The notes under the pieces are model-generated. The model searched no databases. It was not told the origin of the DNA and worked only from the letters and a program-made list of their open reading frames with translations. A stretch of DNA of 64,000 nucleotides from assembly GCF_001625575.1 (NCBI RefSeq), contig NZ_AUXV01000002.1:143737-207736 (forward strand). The letters are read 5' to 3'. This DNA is from Pseudoalteromonas luteoviolacea S2607 (lineage in GTDB: Bacteria; Pseudomonadota; Gammaproteobacteria; Enterobacterales; Alteromonadaceae). Position numbers and translations under genes: made by a program. This document shows positions 17,601 through 25,057 of the stretch, piece by piece (the first letter of the stretch is position 1; each line of letters opens with the position of its first letter).

Positions 17601-18930
17601 CAACATCTAGCTTAGCCTTGCTGGCTGAAAACAAAGATATTTGTTTTGCGTCCATAGCTACATCAATGTGCAGTGGTACAAACCCTTGTCTGGCCTCGAC
17701 AGATAGTTTGGTGCGTTCTCCATCGACATCTACAACCAGCTCGGTATTGCGATTACTTCTGATATATAACAAGGCCCGAGGCGTCACTCTCTGTTCCTGA
17801 CTCAAGTCGAAGTGAAGTGACTTTTTAAGTCGTGCAAATAATAAGTTATTGTTAACACGGCTTTGGAATAACTGTTGCTTGGCCTCCCGTAGTGGCTGGT
17901 ATAAAGGCACTTTACGCCGGTGAATTGCGATCGACTGATTTGATGGGCTGATTGGTGTTAAATAGCTGCCTGTTGAAATGGTGCTAATTAAGTCTTGATA
18001 GCGCCTAAGTGCTATAGGGGTCGCTTGTTCTGGCCTAAATTGCACTAAGGCGGATATATCGTGCTCGAGATAAATTTGAGTAAGTGATTCATCCAGATTA
18101 TTAACCCAATAAGGGTTAAATAACTTTTCTTGCTGTTTTATCGCTGCATCCACGTCGTAAATACCACGGTGCATTTGCTCTAGCTTTACCCATGTTTTGG
18201 TGTGGCTTTGCAGGGTCAAATAACTGTTCGCTGGCACTGCTAAATAATCTACATTTGCAATACCGAGTTTATGTCTATCATATTCTTGTGCCTGTGCGCT
18301 GGAGACGTTGATGATGCTGACAGGCTTATCATTAACTAACGCAAATACTTTTCCGCCCTCGCTAAGATCATAGAGATCTCGATGCACGGTGAGTTTTAGC
18401 TTCTTTGCATGTTTAAAGAACACTTTTACACTTTGTGAGTTACTAAGCGGGTACAGAACATTCCGCTCTTGTGCTAACGTTACTGTTTTTCCGGGTAAAG
18501 GCAAACGTACTGCCCTACGAAAAGGGTCTCTGTGGTTGTGTTGGTAGCCACGCCAGACATGAATTTGTATCGGGCTGTCCGTTACATTGCTCAGATTGAC
18601 CACTCGAGCACGTTCAGCTGCTGCCAACTGGCAGCTATTTTCACGGCACAACCATTGATCTTTATCTATTTTAGCGAGGGCATAAAATGTTTGCCCTTGC
18701 CAAAAGTCGACCTGTTCTAATGTGCTTGGATCCACTGATAGCCACTGGCCTGCCGGTAAGAATAAGGACCGTGTTTGATTTTTCTCTATAGTGATATCGG
18801 CTGCACTGCGCGAAAGTTGTCGGGTTTGTGCATCGTACCAACTAACGTCAGCCTGCAAGTATGCTTCTTGCGCTATCGCTGGCGTAGAGGTTGCTCCTAA
18901 TAAAAGTACTAAGCAGAGTAAGAGAGGCAT
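14629..18930 (-). CDS. Exported giant protein with helical repeats and C-terminal outer-membrane beta-barrel (candidate polymer exporter)
   Basis: A 1433-residue protein with a signal peptide (residues 1-20, ending AIAQ). Residues 25-480 are beta-rich. About 510-690 are helical repeats reminiscent of TPRs (LRAWHLRLEILSQL and similar), and about 700-1100 are beta-rich again. From about 1130 to the end there are alternating polar and aromatic strands with short turns, such as HWYLLEGAYRV, WYSEVGLYNRW, WWWQPYFYYTS and AGWISLNWTQDWF, as in an outer-membrane barrel. A TPR-like periplasmic part joined to a barrel is the layout of the PgaA, BcsC and AlgK/AlgE exporters. I recognise no named family. 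It overlaps its upstream neighbour by 22 bases and the ligase gene by 11. GGAG precedes the ATG. Confidence 0.72.
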   Translation of the reverse strand: MPLLLCLVLLLGATSTPAIAQEAYLQADVSWYDAQTRQLSRSAADITIEKNQTRSLFLPAGQWLSVDPSTLEQVDFWQGQTFYALAKIDKDQWLCRENSCQLAAAERARVVNLSNVTDSPIQIHVWRGYQHNHRDPFRRAVRLPLPGKTVTLAQERNVLYPLSNSQSVKVFFKHAKKLKLTVHRDLYDLSEGGKVFALVNDKPVSIINVSSAQAQEYDRHKLGIANVDYLAVPANSYLTLQSHTKTWVKLEQMHRGIYDVDAAIKQQEKLFNPYWVNNLDESLTQIYLEHDISALVQFRPEQATPIALRRYQDLISTISTGSYLTPISPSNQSIAIHRRKVPLYQPLREAKQQLFQSRVNNNLLFARLKKSLHFDLSQEQRVTPRALLYIRSNRNTELVVDVDGERTKLSVEARQGFVPLHIDVAMDAKQISLFSASKAKLDVAVQIRTLLPLPNNELLYAQPKKLSDKSAVTTKLLTQIQQTKADSYLNSLSVFNIPLLSESDAFTDTKQSSAAALSHWRYQLGEVEYLVKQSPTEALPKLRMLVNSPYSEIRLRAWHLRLEILSQLNQDNAVLRYLSALLQQPDKMLSDFAANALLKRYQQSNQVFNIQGLCALKASLKGCPQLVISTLFAQGKFLETLWLDHDTKLFSAQSHKLYQGLGYASYTEYSQEDLPNYDLSYFEQAQLIGDTATYKAFKVGESPLTLTAHSPVNIKVNARVEGQSDGDNAIKWLHVDTQAKNYFMPLFSDVLSTTSVKTPNEENILSIASSSMITLEAGETLTLGSKTPVYLQLQVFDSTHFDPYSTQQLSQFELGTPFMNLLHQQSGTNLNSLTTLLNNALYRLENNTLKDYEFTALFSKLSTLQVPSQLAKLHDRVQSYGHWVAAEQYVNYAGTQLVDLSALESRSIAEQISRHTSQVDNAKGLTIRPYHTLSLDFSALESLQTRLVFHFSDAELISNAAALVAIETANEKTVWPITGNVSTFGLQQSELGSGIVKVRWLNPYLSQVLQVEVQVLNQKNWQNIELDQRQLFYYASNSQPVSAALKKDALVKIEYIKDNLRKEAIDFYPAGVITIPNSYSRLARLFTWQLNLNRQKIAVAPPVTPIPLKRPKLHFDRLARHFNTPLINADGNKTHIEGFVSYDRDGIFQTSEPIETAHRLDIGIRLRNRFKQHWYLLEGAYRVNNLRYESWSLDGVYNWLDDDSPWYSEVGLYNRWQETTASQETHLTSHIDATIGQIWRDDTSVRHQWWWQPYFYYTSIDKQEYLDDPLISQDMYNFYRAQHMHGWQAGYRIRYQPWVDSQFNGQVSSVSNEDWTSLDTVTFSGSWQQYYQGHIFNVGLSSSYVFADDHRPNATWQYLTSIGWQTLFDFSEHTAGWISLNWTQDWFRNNHNVRLEITLGNLQNTGFAPFAHDEIIFESLQLTHFLEQDINGR

Positions 18931-19676
18931 AAATTGAATTGCTCCATACTTACTGGGTGTGACTTCAGTCTTTTTCTCATTGGTTTACTAATTTCTATGT
19001 GAATAAAGCGGTGGGGGGCTAACCCTATTTTATGCAGTACATTTTTAGTACCACCTAACTCAAATACATCCTTTTGGTATATATAGGTATGTTTGCTAAG
19101 GGCAAGCAAACATGACTGTATTTTCATTAATTTAGCATTGTAACTGCGCCCTTGGCTTAAAATAAAATCTGCATTTTTGCCCTGTGTTGTTTTGCGCTTT
19201 TTTTGGTTGAATCCATGAAGTTGAAAAATTAGCCCATTAGGGTATTTGCGATGAAATGCATTCACTGCTGCAACATGCAGCCCAGATTTTCGTTTAGAGT
19301 AATCCATAGGGTTGGCGTCAGGGCTTTCGCTGTGGCGGTGGTGTGTATTGTGAACCATGAGGTTACAACTTGATTCAAAAAGAGTACGCCCAATCGTAAG
19401 CGTATACTTATCATGATACTGATGTGGCACAGAAACAAAGCAAGGTTTATTTGTCGCACGGTACAATAAGACACCTCCACCATGCTGATTTGTGGTGTTG
19501 ATAAGTGAGTGTACTGTATTGTTCTTGGACCCCGTTTTTTGATATTTCCAAGGCCCGATACTGGTGGGCTGTATAAACCACTTATCTATGTCTTGCCATT
19601 GGATCTGGGGCTGGGCTGCGGCCGAAGAGAACCAGCAGAGCAAAAGTGTTATGGCAATCATATTATGTATTTTCAT
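18909..19676 (-). CDS. Secreted His-rich protein, candidate polymer hydrolase of the Pgs-like operon
   Basis: A 255-residue protein with a signal peptide (about residues 1-21, ending AAAQ). I do not recognise a named family. Visible motifs are VSVPHQYHDKYTLTIGRTLF (81-100), HNTHHRH (109-115) and FQLHGF (151-156). Spaced His and Asp residues at strand ends and a late LHG are reminiscent of zinc amidohydrolases such as N-formylglutamate amidohydrolase or phage poly-gamma-glutamate hydrolase; this is inference. The same order of motifs recurs, in degenerate form, twice in the C-terminal half of the PgsC-like protein of this operon. It overlaps both neighbours (14 and 22 bases), so it is translated as part of the operon. 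Confidence 0.6.
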   Translation of the reverse strand: MKIHNMIAITLLLCWFSSAAAQPQIQWQDIDKWFIQPTSIGPWKYQKTGSKNNTVHSLINTTNQHGGGVLLYRATNKPCFVSVPHQYHDKYTLTIGRTLFESSCNLMVHNTHHRHSESPDANPMDYSKRKSGLHVAAVNAFHRKYPNGLIFQLHGFNQKKRKTTQGKNADFILSQGRSYNAKLMKIQSCLLALSKHTYIYQKDVFELGGTKNVLHKIGLAPHRFIHIEISKPMRKRLKSHPVSMEQFNLCLSYSA

Positions 19677-21954
19677 TCTGCCACCATAAAGGAGTTAAAG
19701 GTTGCGCATTGTGCTCTTCTAAAATGGTAATCCACATATCATGTTCAGCTGTAATGGCAAATTTTTCAAGTGATTGAATGTCAGTACCTATTTTTATCGT
19801 TATGGGGGGGTAACTAATAACATCTGTTGACTGAGGATGAAGCATATAAGCTTCATTCTTAGCTGGCATCAAAGCATACCTTTTAGCTGCAATTGTATAC
19901 TCTTCACTTAGACCTTTTTGATACTGAGCAAAGAGGTTGGTGTTGATCACTAATGCCGTATCATTGTGCGAAGCCACGGGATATAAAAATGGTTTAATAA
20001 CGATAGATACCGGTTTGGGTCTGTTGGCATACCTTAAAGACAAGGTCTCGCCTTGAGCGATTTTAAATAACCGAGTTTTTATAAAGTCACGTGCTTCACC
20101 TGTGTTTGTGTATATCGAGCGTGTATTCCCCTGTTTACCTGAGGATACCAAGGAGAGTGAGCTTGCGTTTAACTCAGCTTCAGAGTACTTGGGTACTTGA
20201 TTATTAATAGCGATAAGCTTAGGCGTTTTTAGTTCGCCCTGTTGAACCACCGACAGCTTTTGCGGATCAGATACCTTTCGAAAATGCGCCGCAGAGGGCA
20301 CTTGAGGTGGTTCAAAGTAGCTGCTCGGACTATACACAAGTGCAGTGTTGGAAATTGGGTGCCTGTCAAAAAGTGATTCAGAAACGTAAATCGTTTCTTT
20401 TACCACCGGCAGCGGCGGTGCCTCAAAGAGCCTTACTTTCAGTATTTGCTGCAATTCAGTAAAGGTAAATTCATTTATCGCCTTTTGTGCGAACCAGGCT
20501 CCAATTTCGATAAAGCTCGGCAGTGGGTTCTCACAAAGTTGATCACATAACACATTTTGATAATGAAAATTCTGATTTCGGCTTTGAAGCTTTACAGCCA
20601 CGCTATTTTGACTGGAAATAGTTACTTTTGCAGAGCTTGGAGGCAGTCTTAAAAAGTATTTTTGGCTCTCATTAATGACTTGGCGTTGTGTTTCTGGAGT
20701 GATCATTCTGTCGTATTGCGATATCAGGGATTCTAACTCAAGCCGATAGCGTTCAATTGGTTGTTCTTCGCTGTTATACACAGTAATGTTAACTTCTGAG
20801 CCCTGGGTATCTAAGTTTCTGAAGTCCATAACAATATCGCTGTTTCCAGTGACTGAGTAGGTGACAGGGGTAGTTGGGCTCATAATATAGTAATAGCTGT
20901 GTAGCGGTACTACTGGTTGTTCCCCTTGCCGCCACTGCGTGAGTGCGGGCAAACTAGACTGTACTGTAATGAGGCCGGGTTTTATGCCCTGAATTCTATA
21001 CAGATTGTCAGCTACGAATTCAGCCTTAAGCTCTTTTGGTGCGCTAAGCTGTTTGAGATCATGCCATGAGATACGCAGCGTACTAAGCGGTGCAGAACTG
21101 GAGAAAACCAAATCTTCACTGTTCGAAACTCGAAAAGTGGCGGTGAGCTCCTTTGTGGAATAAAAGCTGTCCAAGTCCAACTGCTGCGCTGAAAAATCAT
21201 AGGTGATGACGTTATAGGGCAGTGTTTCATATAAAATGTCACTCACGAAATCTATATTTGGGATCCCCTGTGGAGCGAGCTTTTGCCAGTCAAAACTGAC
21301 GGCATTACTGAGCTCCCATTGCGCGAGCGCATTCCCGCCTAAAGTGTGGTAATTGAGCATTCTATCTCGCCACTCTACGGGCAATTTCAGCCAAATTTGT
21401 TGGCTACCGTCATTGTCAGCTGGTGTTTTAGCATGCAGGCGAACCACAACACCGCGTAAGGTATCTTCCTCTGGAATAAGCTTTAATCTTATTTGGCTGG
21501 CGCTGGGGTAGATAGAAGTGTCCACATAAAAGGACTGCCCAGACGCAACCGAAAGCGCTTTTCTATCCTCGATAATTTGCTTAACTTGTTGTTCTTGCGC
21601 AGCAAGTACCAGCTTTGATGCGTGGTGGTAAACATGTTCAACTAATACTTGGCCTTGTTGGTCGAGTAATTGATATTCGATTGCGTAATTAACAGGTTCG
21701 TCAAAGGCTTGCTGGCCATCAAAAATAGCGTTGGAGAGCAAGCGTATGGCAAGTGTTCGAGAGCTAGAAAAATTAAAAGAGACAAATTTATCTTCGGGTA
21801 GCCAATGTACAACCGAACGTGTTTCTTCTTCGCTACGCTCTTCAAGCCGCTCTGCAGATGAGAGCCAAACATAACCGTTATAGCATGCCCAAAGTGTTAC
21901 CAGTACTAATGAACTTACGAACAGCGCGTGGAGGATTTTCTTAATCCAATACAT
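19663..21954 (-). CDS. Membrane-anchored periplasmic protein of the Pgs-like operon
   Basis: A 763-residue protein of unrecognised family. A positively charged start (MYWIKK) and one hydrophobic segment (about residues 8-30) predict an N-in inner-membrane anchor with the remainder in the periplasm. The rest is beta-rich with no repeats or catalytic motif that I can identify. A possible disulfide lies in CDQLCENPLPS (about 483). Its position between the PgsC-like gene and the secreted hydrolase-like gene, with 14-base overlaps on both sides, suggests a periplasmic scaffold that bridges the inner-membrane synthase and the outer-membrane exporter. That role is inference. A strong site, GGAGG, precedes its ATG inside the upstream gene. 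Confidence 0.65.
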   Translation of the reverse strand: MYWIKKILHALFVSSLVLVTLWACYNGYVWLSSAERLEERSEEETRSVVHWLPEDKFVSFNFSSSRTLAIRLLSNAIFDGQQAFDEPVNYAIEYQLLDQQGQVLVEHVYHHASKLVLAAQEQQVKQIIEDRKALSVASGQSFYVDTSIYPSASQIRLKLIPEEDTLRGVVVRLHAKTPADNDGSQQIWLKLPVEWRDRMLNYHTLGGNALAQWELSNAVSFDWQKLAPQGIPNIDFVSDILYETLPYNVITYDFSAQQLDLDSFYSTKELTATFRVSNSEDLVFSSSAPLSTLRISWHDLKQLSAPKELKAEFVADNLYRIQGIKPGLITVQSSLPALTQWRQGEQPVVPLHSYYYIMSPTTPVTYSVTGNSDIVMDFRNLDTQGSEVNITVYNSEEQPIERYRLELESLISQYDRMITPETQRQVINESQKYFLRLPPSSAKVTISSQNSVAVKLQSRNQNFHYQNVLCDQLCENPLPSFIEIGAWFAQKAINEFTFTELQQILKVRLFEAPPLPVVKETIYVSESLFDRHPISNTALVYSPSSYFEPPQVPSAAHFRKVSDPQKLSVVQQGELKTPKLIAINNQVPKYSEAELNASSLSLVSSGKQGNTRSIYTNTGEARDFIKTRLFKIAQGETLSLRYANRPKPVSIVIKPFLYPVASHNDTALVINTNLFAQYQKGLSEEYTIAAKRYALMPAKNEAYMLHPQSTDVISYPPITIKIGTDIQSLEKFAITAEHDMWITILEEHNAQPLTPLWWQNENT

Positions 21955-24900
21955 GTTGAATACCTCCGGCTGCGTAATTAAAGTCCTCTAGAGACAGTAC
22001 TTTATTGCTGGTGGGTGTATAGATTGCGACGAGTTTGTCGTCTAGCTTTATGGTGAGTGCCAGCTGTTGATTTCGTTCTAGACGAACAGCTTGCAAGCGA
22101 CATTGACTGAGGGCTTGGCAAAATTGACTTAATAAAGGCAAATGCTGATCTTGTGCATATTGCTCAGTGAGCGCTGTGATGTCACTAATTGAGATCGCTG
22201 TGTTATCGTGTCGCCAATCGTCTGGGCCCAACACGGAAGTTCTCAGTGTTTTGAGTTCAGGGATATGAGAAACTGCAATTAGGCGCTGCAATAAGGCTTG
22301 TTCAGAAATAGCAAAATGTTGTTTGAAGTCTGAAGCAAGCCAAAGTGTAGCGAGTTCACTGCGAGGACTAAATAAGCGATATCCCGATTGAGGAGATGTA
22401 CCAATTTCTAGCCCTCTCGTCTGAGCTTGTCCTGCAACCACCTGAGATGAGACACCTAAGTCCACCAGTGTCTTTTGTAGTTCAGTTAAAGTACTGGAGT
22501 GCTGGGTATTGGGCTGTGTAAACTGAAAAGCGATGGCGCTCGGGCGTATATAAGATGGCGCACTATGACTTCTTACCTGCAAGCTTAATATAGGTGTTTG
22601 GGCAAAGTGCCTCAACGTACTTTGGTGCACGACATTAAAGAGGCTTCTTACATTGGCTGGCGCCATCACATTGGCTAATTCATTGGCATAGGGGTGTGCA
22701 CCTGCTATGAGTAAAGCTTTGGCATTTGAGCGTGCAAAAAGGTCACCAGAAAACTTTAACGTATTACTTTCGAATAAAGGTCGTGGCACTTGGATATTTA
22801 GCATGGCTTCTGGGTGCATATTGATGACATAAAGTCCCTGACCTTGCTGGTAGTACTGTGGCGAGTTGATGGGAGCAATAACAATGTATTGTTCTAGGGG
22901 GTTATCTAGAATTTGTAGCTGGTACCCCATCATATTCGCAATGTGGTTGATACGCTCTAAACGGTTTAGTTCGTCCTGACTAAATTCTCTGTCAATTTGC
23001 TCATATACCAATGTATAGAGCGGCCCTAGAATTTCGAACTCCCAAAGCGCGGCTTCATTATTGGTTAACTCTTTATAGTGGTTACTGCCTTTGGCGCTAA
23101 TATGCAGAGAAAACTCATCGATGATCTCGTTTAATGAAGCTTCTGTAAAAGTGACTTTAGAATTTGAAGAGGTGCTGGTATTTAACACGACTTCAGACAG
23201 TAAATTTGAGTAACTTTGACCATCAATAAATGCTTCGACCATTTTTCCGGTAAAGTCCGGCGTGGGTAAACTGTTGCGATGAAGGAGTCCAAATTGCCCT
23301 CGTTCAAAGCCCATCAAATTTGTGAGTTCACGCTGCGACAAAGAAGCCGGCAGTTGGTTATATATCCAAAATTGACTCTGCAGTCCGAAAGGACTGAGTT
23401 GTAAGTCAATACGGGTGTATTGATTTACAGAGCGTATTTGTAGCACTTCGACGTTCTCGACAACCGAGAAAAAAGCGCGATAGTATGCACTTTGTTGAGA
23501 TACTTGCTGGGTTGCGATAGAGGGGGTGAATTGAGTTCCGAGAACCAGTGCGTTACTATCTAATAATTGGAATAGCAATCCTGCAGCATCACTGGCAACA
23601 CGCTCACTAGAGGGGTGTGGCACACTGATTATATGGTTTCTACTCGGGGCTTTCGCAAGAGCAAAAAAGCCACGTACGGTATTGCTCATAGCATCTTTGA
23701 TATATAAATATTTATCGTCTTGTTGCAGAGTAAACTGCGCTTGAGCAAGTAACCTGCGAGCAAGCCGAATATTGTCCGGATCTTGCCTATCGCGGTTTAG
23801 TACGCGAATTGCGCTGATAAAGTTTTGTAATGTTTGTGCCTGTTGATATTGGCTAATTGATACATGGTCGGTTTGCTCGGTATACAAAAAGCTCTTATAC
23901 GCACTGATTTGTTGACTCAGCTCAATCTCTGTATTGTTTACAACACTCAAATCAGCAGGCTTATAAGTAAAAATGGCTGGCACAAACATGATTAAAAAGC
24001 CAATCGTAATTGCAACCAAACCACCTACAATCGACGTTTGAAAAGTGGCTCTGATGACCAGTCCGAGCGCGTTTTTCTGATAGATTTTTAGCGCAAGGAG
24101 CGTCGAAAGCATATAACCAAATGCAAAAGTATCGGTGACTTTTAGCGTGGGATAGTAATTCACAACGAGGTAGTTCAAAGCAATTTTGTATGCAAAGCCT
24201 ATATTGAAGAAAAAGAGCAGTAACCTCGCGCCTTCAAAGTTGGCATGACGCAGTTTGGTAAAGGTGAGAATTGACCCCCCAATGATTAGGATCACTGCTG
24301 TTTCTGCAAAAGAAGTCAGCAGCTTAGTCGGCTGCATGATTTGTAGTGCCAGCAATGCAGGCAACATGATACCGTTAAATTCCCAACCATACTTTATATT
24401 GGCTCGAGAAGCGATAAACGCCGTTATAACCAAAATGATGTAAGCTTTTGGGGCAGCGATTATCGAAGCTGCAACCGCCTCATACATGATTGCCAAATTG
24501 GCGATGCTAAAATTAGTAAATGGCATCAGGCCATAACGCACTAACAAGTAGGTAAGAAATAACTGGATTAAAGTGACACGCATGCCATATTTAAAACCGC
24601 CGTTCCACATGACGTTGGCGGTCAAGGCGATGATAACTAGCCCCAAACTATACAGTTGGCTAGAGTAGTCAAAAGTGATATCCCACTGGGCAAGGTAGAG
24701 TGCGACAAGTGGCCACAGTAATGTGTCCATGACCACCCTGACTAGGATGCTTATCAAAATGATGGCAAAAAATCGGTCTCTGCCAAACATTTCACTGAAT
24801 CCGAAGCGCTCCATCAATATTTTGGCTGTCGATAGCATAACTACGTAAACGACAATCGCTTCAATTAATATCACCACCGCAGAAATCGGCGTGACAATAA

Positions 24901-25057
24901 AGAGGGGAACCAAATACCCCGGTACCACTAACCCAGTTAATGGAAAGCCAAATCGCAAATTCAACATGCAGACCACGGCGATACCTACCCATACCGTGGT
25001 GATGACTGATTGACCTAGGCCGCTGCCGCTTGGGAATAGCTGTAAAGCCCAATCCAT
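21941..25057 (-). CDS. PgsC/CapC-like membrane protein: two tandem PgsC-type units fused to a large periplasmic domain
   Basis: A 1038-residue protein. Residues 1-365 are membrane segments. They contain LTGLVVPGYLVPLF (40-53) followed by FGRDRFFAIILISILVRVVMD (91-111), which match the order of motifs in the ~150-residue PgsC/CapC of Bacillus. A second, diverged unit has KYGWEFNGIMLPALLAL (222-238) followed by ANFEGARLLLFFFNIGFAYK (272-291). The remaining ~640 residues should be periplasmic and contain two domains resembling the secreted 255-residue protein encoded two genes downstream: VPHPSSE (479-485) and VPRPLFE (757-763) with AGAHPY (785-790). In Bacillus PgsC works with PgsB in synthesis or transport of the polymer. 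The start codon overlaps the previous stop by one base, which indicates coupling. Confidence 0.82.
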   Translation of the reverse strand: MDWALQLFPSGSGLGQSVITTVWVGIAVVCMLNLRFGFPLTGLVVPGYLVPLFIVTPISAVVILIEAIVVYVVMLSTAKILMERFGFSEMFGRDRFFAIILISILVRVVMDTLLWPLVALYLAQWDITFDYSSQLYSLGLVIIALTANVMWNGGFKYGMRVTLIQLFLTYLLVRYGLMPFTNFSIANLAIMYEAVAASIIAAPKAYIILVITAFIASRANIKYGWEFNGIMLPALLALQIMQPTKLLTSFAETAVILIIGGSILTFTKLRHANFEGARLLLFFFNIGFAYKIALNYLVVNYYPTLKVTDTFAFGYMLSTLLALKIYQKNALGLVIRATFQTSIVGGLVAITIGFLIMFVPAIFTYKPADLSVVNNTEIELSQQISAYKSFLYTEQTDHVSISQYQQAQTLQNFISAIRVLNRDRQDPDNIRLARRLLAQAQFTLQQDDKYLYIKDAMSNTVRGFFALAKAPSRNHIISVPHPSSERVASDAAGLLFQLLDSNALVLGTQFTPSIATQQVSQQSAYYRAFFSVVENVEVLQIRSVNQYTRIDLQLSPFGLQSQFWIYNQLPASLSQRELTNLMGFERGQFGLLHRNSLPTPDFTGKMVEAFIDGQSYSNLLSEVVLNTSTSSNSKVTFTEASLNEIIDEFSLHISAKGSNHYKELTNNEAALWEFEILGPLYTLVYEQIDREFSQDELNRLERINHIANMMGYQLQILDNPLEQYIVIAPINSPQYYQQGQGLYVINMHPEAMLNIQVPRPLFESNTLKFSGDLFARSNAKALLIAGAHPYANELANVMAPANVRSLFNVVHQSTLRHFAQTPILSLQVRSHSAPSYIRPSAIAFQFTQPNTQHSSTLTELQKTLVDLGVSSQVVAGQAQTRGLEIGTSPQSGYRLFSPRSELATLWLASDFKQHFAISEQALLQRLIAVSHIPELKTLRTSVLGPDDWRHDNTAISISDITALTEQYAQDQHLPLLSQFCQALSQCRLQAVRLERNQQLALTIKLDDKLVAIYTPTSNKVLSLEDFNYAAGGIQHVLD

